From Erpobdella octoculata (taxonomy: Eukaryota > Annelida > Clitellata > Hirudinida > Erpobdellidae), in assembly GCA_963978895.1 (NCBI GenBank), contig OZ022246.1, positions 18,368,049-18,432,048 on the forward strand: 64,000 bases of DNA. Reading direction: 5' to 3'. The stretch's first letter is position 1; every line of letters begins with the position of its first letter. Under the pieces are notes generated by a model, which was given only the letters and a program-made list of their open reading frames with translations, ran no database searches and was not told where the DNA came from. This document shows positions 45,031 to 58,634 of the stretch, piece by piece. Position numbers and translations under genes: made by a program.

Positions 45031-45274
45031 GTTTTCAGACATTGTTAAAGCTTATTGTAAGACATGCAGTGGAATCTGTATTCGACAGACATCTTCAAAA
45101 TACAACCAAGGCAAGTTGTAAATTTTCCATTGCATTTCTGGTTAATACATTCATTGTCGTCATTGTCTTTGTCATTATAGTCATCAGAATGTGCCTGTTC
45201 TACGTTCTAACGGTGAAAATCTCTTGACTATGTTATGTATGTAAATTCTGGTATAACGTGCCCACGCATATAAC

Positions 45275-46195
<921 letters not shown>

Positions 46196-46256
<61 letters not shown>
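46196..46256. repeat. (TA)n microsatellite
   Basis: About 30 TA units with one GTA break. PLE tails converge on it from both sides. Confidence 0.97.
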
Positions 46257-46528
46257 TTATTTATTTTGAACTTGAACGTATTTTGGCGTAATTTGTTCTT
46301 TTAGACATGCTCCGTTAAAAACTACGGCCCATTTAGTGTTTATCACTTTGCGCAAAATATTTTCAATTAAGCGAAACTTCGAAAACAAGCAAACGTTTTT
46401 AATTTCTGCCATTTTATTTATATCTCTACTTGGACTGACTGCAGTTTCGAAAAGAAACTTTTAATTTTCAGAGCCCGGGTGAACAGTAGAAAAGAGGACA
46501 AGTAAATAGTAGACAAAAATGAAACAGA
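46257..46528 (-). mobile_element. Penelope-like element tail U5, between (TA)n tracts
   Basis: On the - strand a hammerhead-like motif (46,476-46,432) is followed by an ATG-initiated frame MAEIKNVCLFSKFRL, then NTKWAVVFNGACLKEQITPK, ending near the (TA)n. It faces U4 across the same TA tract. Confidence 0.65.
46432..46476 (-). ncRNA. hammerhead-like motif, changed core
   Basis: On the - strand: stem I GGGCT/AGTCC, core CTGAAAA (G8 to A), stem II AAAAG/CTTTT, GAAA, stem III ACT-GC-AGT and C. The stem structure is intact but the core G8 is lost. Confidence 0.55.
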
Positions 46529-46741
<213 letters not shown>

Positions 46742-47137
46742 TTCTTTCAGGCACGCGCTATTAAAGACAATAGACCATTTTGCGTTTATTATTTTTTTCG
46801 ACAGACATTCTAAATTTTTCAAACTACATACATTCTTTGATTCAACTAGGGCTAACGGACCGTTTCGACTAAAATTGTCATCCTCAGAGCCCATTTAAAA
46901 TTTAAACTAAACGTCGACGCAAGAAACGATACAATGAAATAAACAATAAAACCAGGTAGAGCGTACCTACCCTAGATATTAGAATATCATAAAAGGAACT
47001 GAGATAAAAATAATAAAAAATATGTATTAAGAAAGTTAAAATAATTTAAAAATAAAATAGTATGTACAAGAATATTGCTATGGTCGTAATTTGCTTATAG
47101 AAGAATACAATGTAAAATTACAAACATGAACATGTTA

Positions 47138-47142
<5 letters not shown>
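46742..47142 (-). mobile_element. Penelope-like element tail U6, between (TA)n tracts
   Basis: On the - strand: about 250 bp of 3' UTR, a hammerhead ribozyme, then N-terminal codons [20 protein letters not shown] and KEN ending at (TA)n. Confidence 0.7.
46849..46892 (-). ncRNA. hammerhead ribozyme (type I, PLE type)
   Basis: On the - strand: stem I GGGCT/AGCCC, core CTGAGGA, stem II GAC/GTC, GAAA, stem III ACG-GTC-CGT, cleavage-site U. All core positions are conserved. Confidence 0.82.
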
Positions 47143-47340
<198 letters not shown>

Positions 47341-47654
47341 AAAACCCATCATCTTGAAAAATTGCAAAACTAAATTTTGATATTGGAAAATAAACCATAT
47401 TAAAACTGAGGAGTTGAATAAATAAAATTTCTAAATATGTTCATGCCTACTTGTTTTTGTATTAACTAAAATAATAAATTTATCATTTTTTAGTTAATTT
47501 TCTAATGTATTCATACACAGAAATGCATTCAGTCAACTTAATTCAGATTAAATAACTTCCATTTAAATAAACACTTGAGCGCATATTGTTTATATAGTAT
47601 GACCTCTTGCGTCAAGGTTCAAATGAGCTGCATGCTCCATATTTTATAGTAGTC

Positions 47655-47830
47655 TATGTATTAACATAGAGTACTAAAAACTATATGGAGCGTGAAGCTC
47701 GACCCAGTTGTGATTTTGCGCCGACTGAAGGGGTCATAACAAACGTAAACAACCGATTCGCGATTAGAAAGCTTTAGTTCGTCTGAGTGATCGTCCAATT
47801 TATTAGAAAGTAAGTGAACATATACATTAA
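47655..47830 (+). repeat. dispersed repeat R2, uninterrupted copy
   Basis: Matches 33,355-33,470 plus 40,442-40,478 plus 41,368-41,395 in order. It therefore shows the sequence as it was before the hAT element and the Helitron entered the other copy. Confidence 0.82.
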
Positions 47831-49130
47831 ATTAAAGTCAAACAGTTTAGTTCTAAACAAATTCATGCTTTGGTATAATTGTTTCTCAATAATTAATCGA
47901 ATTAAACGTTTTTTATTCGGGAATCAAGCAACGAGCTTCGTGGATCGCTCCAAATCGAGCAATGTGAATATTTGCTAAATTAGAGTATTCCTCAATATTA
48001 ATTATTAAATTTGTTTTATCTTTATGCACAATGCTAATAAAAGATTTGTTTTTATAAGGCAGTTTAATATTTGTTTCTTATATATTTCAGAAATCAATCC
48101 CAGGCCTGAAAGATGGAGGAAGGAAAGTGAAAAGTTCACATTTTAAAACTTTTCGCTATCTTTTTTCTCTTTGAGAGCTACCTCCATGCCAAATTTTGTT
48201 CAAATTGGAATAGTGTTTGTATTTGTATAAAAGACAAACAAACAGACTGACAAACAGTCATTTTTATTTATAATGATATAATAAGATTTTCTTCGTTAAG
48301 TTTGTTATATAATTTATCAAATTTAAATAAATTATTTCTTTGCTACTTGTATAGTTAAATAGAAAAAATTAAACAGATATTTATAGCATATTTAAAGTAG
48401 CCGAAGCCGAATTACTGGTTGTTTTAAGCATTGAGTGCATCAAAAAAGCTTTTTGTTTGTTGAAGGCTTTTAAAATATCGCTGGCGTGTTTGATTGCTTG
48501 CATGGATAAAACGCGCTAACAAGAAGCGTTTTTCCATTACTGATATTTGGACAACACAATTGTTTTACGTTTCCATATAAAAAAATCAATGGGTGGAACT
48601 ACATGCATCATTTTTTTTGAAATATTAAATCAGATATAAAATGTGTCATATACTCAAATATAAATAAAGTATGTGCCTATTATAAACAAGTAATGATAAT
48701 AATAATAATAAATATGTCATCCCGGGACTACGGACGTTTGTAATACAGAATATCATCAAAAGCAGCAATCCATTATATCTCATTATTCGTAACACCATGA
48801 AAAGTGCATTTCGAATCGAACGTTTCGATCAAATCAGCCTTTTCCCCATTGTAATGATACTATTCATTCAGACTTCGAACATGCCTATTTGTGGCTAGTC
48901 ATCATGTTGTTTCATGAAGAAATCAAAAGGAGACTAATTAATTTGTTTACTGTGCGTTGTCAACAACAGCAGATGAATTTACAATAACTTCTTCAATCTT
49001 TCGTCAAAATTGTATTTTCAGTTGTTTTTTTCAAAAATTTAAATAGTTCACATAATTAAGGCAGTGATATTAAACCCATTCATGCTAGTTATTGTTTAAA
49101 AAAGTTAAAAGCTGCTACCGACAAAAAGTG
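47831..49130. other. unrecognised AT-rich stretch
   Basis: No gene supported. Around 48,230-48,290 a sequence ending CAGTCATTTTTATTTATAAT resembles an inverted Helitron 5' region, without a matching 3' end. Confidence 0.3.
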
Positions 49131-49257
49131 ATGGATATCCCCAAAATCAGAAATGAAACCCGTATAGCTTCAACGCCTCTCAAAATTGCCGCAATTTGGG
49201 AAACTTTTCAAAACTTTACAACTTCTCACGGAATACCTCACATCAGTAGGGCAAAAG
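49131..49257 (+). CDS. ENaC/degenerin-family channel, exon 1 (cytoplasmic N-terminus)
   Basis: The frame runs from an ATG (MDIPKIRNETRIASTPLKIA) through FQNFTTSHGIPHISRAKG, which contains the HG motif with the preceding TT that is conserved in the N-terminal cytoplasmic gating region of ENaC/degenerin channels. The donor GT at 49,258 leaves phase 1, which matches exon 2. An upstream exon is possible, but the ATG is a sensible start. These channels are trimeric Na+ channels of the plasma membrane with two membrane segments, gated by peptides, protons or mechanical force in different subfamilies. Confidence 0.78.
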
Positions 49258-49374
49258 GTAGGTTAGAAAACAAATAGTATCATATTATTAAAAATTTTAA
49301 AATAATAGTCTATCACATCACAAAAACGAAAGCATTCTGAAATTGATTTATTTTATTGTCCAAGGTTTTTACAA

Positions 49375-49452
49375 GAAATCGTTCTGGTTAATCTCAACTT
49401 TGCTTTGTCTCTTGGGGCTCTCTTACAGCTCGTATGGTTTGGGTTAGTTTTA
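49375..49452 (+). CDS. ENaC/degenerin-family channel, exon 2 (first membrane segment)
   Basis: After an AG acceptor (phase 1) the frame reads FYKKSFWLISTLLCLLGLSY, the FW-plus-hydrophobic stretch of the first transmembrane helix. The best donor is GTTAGT at 49,453, again phase 1, which fits exon 3. A weaker donor at 49,447 has the same phase. The preceding intron is only 117 bp. Confidence 0.78.
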
Positions 49453-51165
49453 TGGTCCTTATAAAAAGCAACAAAAAATTAATAATTAAAAATAAGCTTG
49501 ACAATATTTAAAAAGCTTCCATCGTCATTTTAAGAAAAGTTATTAAAATTTGTTCAAGTGTTTTAGATAGATATAACAACTAGAAAAATAAAAAAATAAA
49601 AATTTGTTTGTATAAATTTTTTTATGGCGTCCGAGAAATTGAAGTTTTTCTTTAAAAACAGTAAAACCAGTTTGAAGAGTCGGGGAGGGGTTAAAAACAA
49701 TTTGGGAGCCGGGTAGAATCAGTGGATCTGAAAAATTTTACAGATTACATCGTTAATGAAAGCAGGTTTTTATTATAAGTTTAAGCTTAATTGGTTAAAA
49801 CGAAATGAAATAAATAATCCTCCCAAAATTCAAATATTCAATAAGCAATTTTTAGATCAAAAAAAATCGGAGGATACTTAAAATTCAACGAAATTCATTA
49901 GTAAGCAAGTGAGCCGTAAAAACAAAGTTTTTTTTCACAAATTCCTTATATTTCAGGGTTTGTCGGTTTTTTATTTTTTGCAAAAAAGTTTTAAATGACA
50001 TTTTTTTAAATTGATATATGTAAACATCTATATAATTGTGTTTGAAAACATAGATAATTATTTTTTATTAAAAGATTTTTTTCAGAAAATTTTCAAACTT
50101 CAATAGAATGACTCGTCATAAAGAGCAAGCCTATTTTTTCAAATTTCAGCCGGATCGGAGGACGGGAAATTAGTTAAATTTCACTTTCAAATTTTGCAAA
50201 TATTCAAGCAAACAAGACCGTCAGTGAAGCTATTATAAAAGATTTACAAATTGATTACCAAGATATTTTAAGAAATCTTCAATATTTTGCTGAGTTGAAC
50301 ATGAATGTTTAAGCAATGAAAACATATTAATCTTAGCTTCGCCATCAACAATTTGTCTTGTTGAGATGAATAAACAGTTACTCATTTTACAAATAACATT
50401 AATTTTACTATTACCTAATCAAATAGCATATTTTTAATCGAAAAACTATTACTTACTAATGCTGGGGACGTATTTAGGAGGTGTAGGTAATAATAGGTAT
50501 ATTTGTCAATTGTGATGCGTTTCGTGTTGAGGTTTGTTGAGTCTTGAGAATGTGTTTGGATTTTGGATAAAACGTTTATAGTATAATTCAGTAGCAAATA
50601 CAGGATTAGTAAAAGTGTGAGTTAAAAACGGGCTGAGAAGAAAAAACATTTTTTTCCAATTTAGTGTTAGATTTATAGGTCTTAACCTATACTATTGGCC
50701 AAAATTTATTAATTCAAAAACTGATTTTTTTTTAAAGTAGTAGTAGTAAAGTTACTTTGTAGTTTTGTTACAGAGTTAGTTAAATTTACTGACCTTTTTA
50801 TCGTGAAGTACTGTACAATACAAGATGTACTATAATAAAGGCATTATCATTGGAAGATTCAACACGGTATGCTTCTATGCGTCTAAAACTCATCTTGTCA
50901 AAAACAGAGCTCATCTGGTTCTATCGAGGTAGCAATGTTTCTTATCCCTTAGTGATTGCAGCCATCAACTTGATTCAGATTGCAGCATCATCCAGATTGA
51001 TATGGTTTGGGATCCTGGTGTTATCTAAGATGGTGCATTGACTATGAACGCACACATAACATCCGTGACACGATATTGTTTCAAACAAGTCAAACAATGT
51101 CTGTCTACGGGTTTTGGTTCAGGTCCTTGTCATGTCCAGAACTGACTACTGTATTGCGGACTGGT
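49453..51165. other. intron 2, left part
   Basis: AT-rich intron sequence with no recognised gene or element. A Helitron-like phrase TTCAGCCGGATCGGAGG lies near 50,146. Confidence 0.4.
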
Positions 51166-51235
51166 GCTACGTTAGCTGAGTTGGTAGAGTGTTAGCATTG
51201 AATGTGAAAGCTTCACGACTCGCACTTACTGCCTA
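51166..51235 (+). repeat. weak tRNA-like sequence
   Basis: An A-box-like TAGCTGAGTTGGTAGAGTG and a poor B box (TTCACGACTC). Probably a decayed tRNA-derived SINE in intron 2. Confidence 0.4.
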
Positions 51236-51260
51236 GTAGCCCATGTCAACGGAAAATTTA

Positions 51261-51672
51261 AGGCGGGCGCACACGAGCAACCAACTCAGTTGCCCAACTA
51301 GTTTAGTTTTCAAATTCGTTTGAAACTTTGGACAACTTTTAGTCACCCGTCTTTCTGTAATTAGTAAAATAGTTCTTTTTATAAGAAAAATATAAAAATA
51401 GAATGAACCAGCGATTCTGTTATGAATTTGATAAATATTAATAAATTTTTTTTATTAATTTGCACAAAGTTTTATGACTTGATTATCGAATAAAATACAA
51501 AACTTGCGAGAAAAAATTGTGATGGAATTTGATTTAATGTAATAAATTAATTTATTAGAGAATTTCAACGAAAAATACCCACTGTTACTCTAAGCGTTTG
51601 CGCGCAAAGGTTGCTCAATAAATTTAGTTGTGCAACTAAATTGCTCAAATTTGTTGTTCGTGTGCGCCCCCT
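51261..51672. mobile_element. PIF/Harbinger-like MITE with TTA target duplication
   Basis: Inverted ends AGGCGGGCGCACACGAGCAA and (complement of right) AGGGGGCGCACACGAACAAC. TTA flanks both sides (51,258-51,260 and 51,673-51,675). 412 bp, no coding region. Confidence 0.75.
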
Positions 51673-51714
51673 TTAGCGGGTAAAATCGTTTCTTTCCGTG
51701 GGGCATGTAAAAGA

Positions 51715-53106
51715 ACATTTACATTTACATTTACATTTACATTTACATTTACATTTACATTTACATTTACATTTACATTTACATTTACATTTACATTTAC
51801 ATTTACATTTACATTTACATTTACATTTACATTTACATTTACATTTACATTTACATTTACATTTACATTTACATTTACATTTACATTTACATTTACATTT
51901 ACATTTACATTTACATTTACATTTACATTTACATTTACATTTACATTTACATTTACATTTACATTTACATTTACATTTACATTTACATTTACATTTACAT
52001 TTACATTTACATTTACATTTACATTTACATTTACATTTACATTTACATTTACATTTACATTTACATTTACATTTACATTTACATTTACATTTACATTTAC
52101 ATTTACATTTACATTCACATTCACATTCACATTCACATTCACATTCACATTCACATTCACATTCACATTCACATTCACATTCACATTCACATTCACATTC
52201 ACATTCACATTCACATTCACCTTCACCTTCACATTCACATTCACATTCACATTCACATTCACATTCACATTCACATTCACATTCACATTCACATTCACAT
52301 TCACATTCACATTCACATTCACATTCACATTCACATTCACATTCACATTCACATTCACATTCACATTCACATTCACATTCACATTCACATTCACATTCAC
52401 ATTCACATTCACATTCACATTCACATTCACATTCACATTCACATTCACATTCACATTCACATTCACATTCACATTCACATTCACATTCACATTCACATTC
52501 ACATTCACATTCACATTCACATTCACATTCACATTCACATTCACATTCACATTCACATTCACATTCACATTCACATTCACATTCACATTCACATTTACAT
52601 TTACATTTACATTTACATTTACATTTACATTTACATTTACATTTACATTTACATTTACATTTACATTTACATTTACATTTACATTTACATTTACATTTAC
52701 ATTTACATTTACATTTACATTTACATTTACATTTACATTTACATTTACATTTACATTTACATTTACATTTACATTTACATTTACATTTACATTTACATTT
52801 ACATTTACATTTACATTTACATTTACATTTACATTTACATTTACATTTACATTTACATTTACATTTACATTTACATTTACATTTACATTTACATTTACAT
52901 TTACATTTACATTTACATTTACATTTACATTTACATTTACATTTACATTTACATTTACATTTACATTTACATTTACATTTACATTTACATTTACATTTAC
53001 ATTTACATTTACATTTACATTTACATTTACATTTACATTTACATTTACATTTACATTTACATTTACATTTACATTTACATTTACATTTACATTTACATTT
53101 ACATTT
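51715..53106. repeat. hexanucleotide array (ACATTT)n-(ACATTC)n-(ACATTT)n
   Basis: 1,392 bp in three sharp blocks: 66 ACATTT units (51,715-52,110), 80 ACATTC units (52,111-52,590) and 86 ACATTT units (52,591-53,106). The only other variants are two ACCTTC units near 52,219-52,230. All reading frames through it are open, but the products are dipeptide repeats and it lies in an intron. Confidence 0.97.
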
Positions 53107-53694
53107 GTCTTTTATGCTGCAGCTCGGAATGTTAAAGGCAATGACGATCATATTTCACCAGTACTGCTTCAATTACATTGGCAACCAACTCCTTCAAGAA
53201 TAACGTTCAAGCGCTGCTTGCTCATGTATAACATCTTCTCACATGAAACTATTGACTACATGAAATTTATATAAATAAAAACAAGTAAAGGAAAAAACGA
53301 GTTTTTCAACGCACACTTTTATTTCAAATACACTCAATTTAGAAATACAAAAGATATTTTATATTTTTCGTTTTTTTTAAGTACTACTAAATTTATTATT
53401 TGTAAATACCAATGAATTTTTTATAAAACTTATGTAGAAATTAATTGAATCATGTATTGTTCTCCAATATAAAGCTATGCTAAAAGTTTCAGCTTCCTAG
53501 CTAGTCAAAAAGCTGGTTAAATTTTACTTGCAAAATTTGCGTACAGAGAAAGACACAAAAAGACAAAAAGTTGAATAAAAGTGTGTAATAAATAAGTATC
53601 CGATTTCTTGCTAAGCGCTAAACTCGAAAACGGCTGGACCAATTGCAACTACATTTTGACACAACATACTCCTCATTAGGAAAAAGGTTTTTAT
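53107..53694. other. intron 2, middle part
   Basis: No recognised gene or element. Confidence 0.4.
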
Positions 53695-54417
53695 TAGGGA
53701 TGGACCGAAACTCGTCTCGGCAACTCTGACCTGGTCGATTTTGCGATACCTACTCGCCAAAACTCGGACTCGACAAAAAAGGAGTCGCCGAGGCGTATCT
53801 TGCCGCCGTGGCCCGACGTTTCTTAGGTACACCGCTATCAAGCGTCGACAGTTAATGTCTATTTCGCACTGCAGGTAATATATGCACTGCACAGACAAAA
53901 GATCGCGACTTTCTGCTTCAAAAACCGCAATGCTGCTTTTCAATAAAAAGGCTTGGATGCACCGAACTTTAACTACTAACTTATACAGCAGCTGTACAGT
54001 TAGATATAATGAGAATATAAAATTGACTTTGCATTTTTTGCCTGCTTCAACAATTATCGTTACTTACTTTTTTCTTTTGTTTTAATCATATTCATTATTA
54101 TTTTAATCTTACATGTAAATAAATTTATTATTTTAACAAACGTGTTAGAATTATTTTCTATCAGTTACAAAAGCACATCATTTTAACTGATTTATATCAC
54201 AACAACACTGTCGGTCTATAGACTTTCGTTGCAGCTGTACAATCGCCACAACGCCGTATGATGATTTTTCTCTCTGTTGAAAACAAAAGCAATATAAAAT
54301 TATTATATAAACACTAAAACTCGGACTCGGCGCTCGGACTCGGTAAAAATGACCCCAAAACTCGGTGCTTGGATTCGGCACCAAATTTGCAGCTCGGTCC
54401 ATCCCTAAAGAAGACCT
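53695..54417. mobile_element. non-autonomous hAT-like element, 0.7 kb
   Basis: The ends TAGGGATGGACCGA and its complement (right end TCGGTCCATCCCTA) are inverted. Subterminal sequence is rich in ACTCGGACTCGG-like repeats. I find no matching 8-bp target duplication. A related end occurs at 20,586. Confidence 0.75.
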
Positions 54418-54797
54418 ACCAGTTAGATATTATTTAACTCATAAGAGTTAACCACCAGTTATATTGAAAAATTTATCCAATAATAAAAGTGAGAAATTTA
54501 CTGTAAAAAAGTCAGAAATCACATTATTAAACCAAAATGTAGTCCAAAAATTTGGTGTGAGAGTACTCTCACTTTCGTATCTTTACTGTTAAGAATTTTT
54601 TTCCTAAACGCTTTTTGCACTACTCTGGTCCCTTTTTCTAAAACTCTTTCTTCTTGCATCTTTTACTAACTCTACTTAACTCGCCGCTTTCTGTCGTGGA
54701 CTGAAAACATATCAGTTCGTGACCAAGTGCTTTGCACGGCACGGAAATAGCGCTATACAAATAAATATTGATTGATTGGTCATCGGACTAACATATT

Positions 54798-55575
54798 ATA
54801 GAGAAAGAGAAAAGGAGAGAGAGAAAAAACGAAAGAGAGGAGAAAGAGACCGTCAGAAAAAAAAGAAAAAAAGAAAAAGAAAGAGTAACAGAAGAGAGAG
54901 AGAGGGGAAAAACAAACAAATAAGAAAAAGAGATGAAAATAGATATAAAAGAGGGAGAATTAGAAAAAGGAATAGAAAGAAAAGAGAGAAAAAGAGAACA
55001 ACAAATAAAGAGAAAGAGAGACAGAGAGAGAAAGAAAGAGAGAAGGAAAAGAAAAATAAAAAAAGAGGAAAGGAAAGGGAGAGATAAAAAAAAAGTAGGC
55101 AAGAGATAGGTAAAGAAAAAAAGAAAAAAGAGTAAGAAACAATAACAAAAAAAGAATAAAGTGAAATAGAGAGAAACAAAAAATGGAAAAGAGGTGGAGA
55201 AAGATAGAGAGAAAAGAAAAAGTAAAAATGGGAGAAAAAGAAACAATAAGAAAAGGGAGAAAAAGAAATAATAAGTCTCTTGAGTTAAAAGACAAAAAAA
55301 AAATTGCACTAAAGTACTATATGCGTTTCACTAGAAAAAAAGAGAGAGAAGAAAAACACGAAAAGAGGAAAGAAAGAAAGAGACAAAACAAAGCAAGAAA
55401 GGATAATAGAGAGAGAAAGAGCGAGTTATAGCTAGAGACATAAAGACAAAAGGAAAGAGAGATACATGCGTTTCACTATGGACAAAGAGAGAAAGAGAGA
55501 AAAGAAGAGAAAGAGAGATAGAAAGGGAGAGAGAGAGAAAAAGAGAGAGAGAGCGAAAAAGCGAGGGAGAGAAAA
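54798..55575. repeat. long purine-rich (GA) tract
   Basis: Nearly 800 bp in which the + strand is mostly A and G (irregular GAAAGAGAGA), with a few breaks, such as ATATGCGTTTCACTA near 55,320 and again near 55,465. Confidence 0.9.
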
Positions 55576-56221
55576 CGAATTGCACTGCACAAAAGTAATC
55601 GCCCCTAGTATAATTATAAACTTTTGTAACTTTACCTAATAGCTATGTTCATAATGCTTACATAGTTTAAACTCGTTTGTATCAACGTTATTGTATCATA
55701 TAAATTTTCAAAGCAATCTTATTTGCCGAGGTTCTTTGAAGGCAAACACAAGTAGGTACTACAGCTTCTGCATTGTTGCAATAATTGATAACCTCTTTGT
55801 CTTGTTTGACTGACATTTATTAAAAAAATTCAAATCTACTTGCAAATAACATAATCTTAATTAGTTGGTTATTAAATCTGTCTTCAATTACTTTGATGAC
55901 AATTTCACAAAACTTTTTTATTCCTGTTGGTGTACCTTTTGCATTTTTATCTTTAACTAGGTGCGCTTCCGTTTTTATCTCAACTATTTTTCATTTATTT
56001 TTTTTAAGACACTACTGATGTATTTGCATTGCTCTGCAATTTTGCTCAATTGTAATTTTGTTGTAGTAATCATTGGGATGTCTAACACCTAACACAAATT
56101 TGAATCTTTTTGTGAAGCATTGCTGAGAAAAATTGCTCACTAAGAATTTCATTAGAAATTAAGAATTTCACTTGTGATTTGATGTGATTATGAAACTTTG
56201 ATTTCTGATATTTCTCTATTT
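55576..56221. other. intron 2, right part
   Basis: No recognised gene or element. Confidence 0.4.
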
Positions 56222-56478
56222 TTTCTTTCTCTTTCTCTTTCTCTTTCTCTTTCTCTTTCTCTTTCTCTTTCTCTTTCTCTTTCTCTTTCTCTTTCTCTTT
56301 CTCTTTCTCTTTCTCTTTCTCTTTCTCTTTCTCTTTCTCTTTCTCTTTCTCTTTCTCTTTCTCTTTCTCTTTCTCTTTCTCTTTCTCTTTCTCTTTCTCT
56401 TTCTCTTTCTCTTTCTCTTTCTCTTTCTCTTTCTCTTTCTCTTTCTCTTTCTCTTTCTCTTTCTCTTTCTCTTTCTCT
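56222..56478. repeat. (CTTTCT)n microsatellite
   Basis: About 43 perfect hexamer units, opposite in strand sense to the purine tract upstream. Confidence 0.97.
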
Positions 56479-56568
56479 ATCTTTATTCTAATATTATGAC
56501 GTAATTTATAAATTTATGAATATGCAAGTGATTTAAGTGTCGGAAGATAGCAGTGACTTTAACCTTCT

Positions 56569-56772
<204 letters not shown>

Positions 56773-56902
56773 ATTCTAATACTATGACGTAATTTAAACA
56801 AAAATATTATTAACTATTTTTTTAAGTAAAGTTTGGTTTCCTTCGCTTTTATAAAATAAAATTCTTATCTAACAACATTTTCTAATCTATTCGTTTTTGC
56901 AG

Positions 56903-57349
56903 TTCAAAAGTTTTTGAGCTATGACGTCAGCGTTTCAGTGAAGCTGACAAGTGCCAAAAGTATGAATTTTCCAGCAATAACAATTTGCAACAACAATCCA
57001 ATGAAAAGAAGCCAGGGTCAATCTTTTGTAAGCATGACCGATTCATTCCTTTCTCAAATGATGAACTTCTCTTGTGGTGGTGGTGGAAAAAATGGCGGTC
57101 CTAATCAGGGAAACAATAATATTTCAAACGATTCATCAACTACGTTTTTTCCAAATAACATAAGCACTAAAACACCGTCATTAAGTTTCCCATCTAATTC
57201 TTCAACACTAGCAATTCCATCAAATATCCCGCCTGGCTCTGTACCCGTTTCTACCGGTAATAACTCGAGTCCTTCTACAAATGGAACTAACTCGAGTGTT
57301 TCGAGTGGAAATCCACTTTCTAATTCTGGATCTAATACTGGACCTCCTG
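56903..57349 (+). CDS. ENaC/degenerin-family channel, exon 3 (start of extracellular domain)
   Basis: The acceptor TTTTTGCAG ends at 56,902. The frame (phase 1) reads QKFLSYDVSVSVKLTSAKS then NFPAITICNNNP, the palm-domain FPAVTICN signature that follows the first membrane segment. About 85 codons rich in Asn, Ser, Gly and Pro follow, with repeated N-x-S/T sites, and no counterpart in the usual finger domain that I know. I place the donor at 57,350 (GTTATT) because an in-frame TAA follows at 57,364. This donor is weak. Confidence 0.8.
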
Positions 57350-57424
57350 GTTATTTTATTATTTAAACATACTCTGTATTTAGATACGTTTATAATTGTT
57401 TTCAATTTAAAAAATTCATTCAAG

Positions 57425-57608
57425 CATGTTTTCCATCGGCCGGAAAAACGGACGATGGCAGAGATTTGAGGAGTGACTTCAAACTGTCCAACATGATGTT
57501 AGAAAATTTTGTGTCACTTAACGATACTTATAGAAAAAATATTGGCCACCAACTTAGTACTATGGTCTACGACTGCGTTTACTCGGGAGCAAGTTGTAGC
57601 ACTTCAAG
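57425..57608 (+). CDS. ENaC/degenerin-family channel, exon 4 (extracellular)
   Basis: After a 75-bp intron with acceptor TTCAAG the frame is CFPSAGKTDDGRDLRSDFK, then HQLSTMVYDCVYSGASCSTS, the paired-Cys region of the extracellular domain (C.YSG..C). Donor GTTTTA at 57,609 leaves phase 2. The phase-1 join to exon 3 keeps the frame. Confidence 0.78.
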
Positions 57609-57731
57609 GTTTTATTTTCTATTGTATTTTATACTGACCTAGAATTGTATGAATTTATTGAATTATTAAATTTTTTATCTGAGTCTGTCATTTAAATCAA
57701 AAATAAAAAAAAAAACAATTTTTTACTGCAG

Positions 57732-57847
57732 TGATTTTACTTACTTGTTCAACAATGTCCATGGCAATTGTTACTCTTACAATTCAGCAATAAATAATTC
57801 GAGTTTCATCAACACAAAAATTGCTCGTAAAACGGGACCAAGATATG
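57732..57847 (+). CDS. ENaC/degenerin-family channel, exon 5 (extracellular)
   Basis: Acceptor TTACTGCAG, phase 2. The frame reads DFTYLFNNVHGNCYSYNSAI with the conserved GNCY.YN motif, and continues to GPRY. Donor GTAATT at 57,848, phase 1. Confidence 0.85.
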
Positions 57848-58109
57848 GTAATTTTGTTTAGAAACTAATTTTAGTTAGTTAACATATTCACACAATGTCC
57901 ATATCATTTTACAATATCACAACGTGGAAGCCGCCGCCAATTGAACATAAAACCGACTTATCATTTTTAATATCATATTAATGCGATACTAGTCATTCTT
58001 CAGTACAGCTTCAGGATTTAGCCATTTTGCTTTGTCGTTAGAAGGTTGAGTTGCAGCCTGTAGCGGCGGTGGAGTAAGACTATGAGATACGTTCAATTGT
58101 GATTGGTTG

Positions 58110-58634
58110 TCGTCTCCGCCACTTCACAAACAAACAAACAAACAAGCAAACAACAAACAACATTGCAAGTTAAAATAAGCGGTGTAAAAACAAGCAAAAA
58201 AATGAGAAAAAAATAAAAGCACAGCAGAAAATCGAAGAATTGATTCTTGAAAGCCAGATTTGTTTAAATAAAATCGATGACCTAAAAACGGGTAGAAAAG
58301 AATGCAACAAAAGTTGAGGAAAAATTGTAAGAGGCGTGTAATCCAAATTAGAACAAACAGAGAAAAATGTAGAGTCAAAATTAGAAGACATCGAGAACAA
58401 CATGGACACCAAATTGAGGAACTTTGTAAAACAAGCGCGAACTATTTGTCTAGTCAGAGAAAGGATTCAATTTGCTAAATACAACAAGACGCCAATTTTT
58501 GACAGCACTGTATCATGGTCTGTTCACAAAGCTCAGTTTGAGATTGCCGCCAAGAAGAAGATCTGGCTAACCAGTTTTAGAGCAAAGTTAGCTAACCAAA
58601 AAATTGAAGCAAGATTAAATGTTTTATATGAAAA
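58110..58634 (+). pseudogene. gypsy-type gag fragment in intron 5
   Basis: A coiled-coil-like stretch (ESKLEDIENNMDTKLRNFVK) is followed by IFDSTVSWSVHKAQFEIAAK, which resembles the PxFDG...W..Y..QFE capsid start of gypsy gags. Stops lie in the upstream part. It is cut at 58,634 by a Helitron. No protease or RT remains. Confidence 0.55.

Noticed and set aside
51715..53106. Telomeric repeat array
   Set aside because: ACATTT/ACATTC (AAATGT) is not a known telomere motif, has no G-rich strand and is internal to a gene.
51645..53203. Very long open frames (about 300-500 codons) of Lys-Cys, Leu-His/Ser-His and Asn-Val repeats
   Set aside because: They are translations of the hexanucleotide array, which is open in most frames and lies in an intron.
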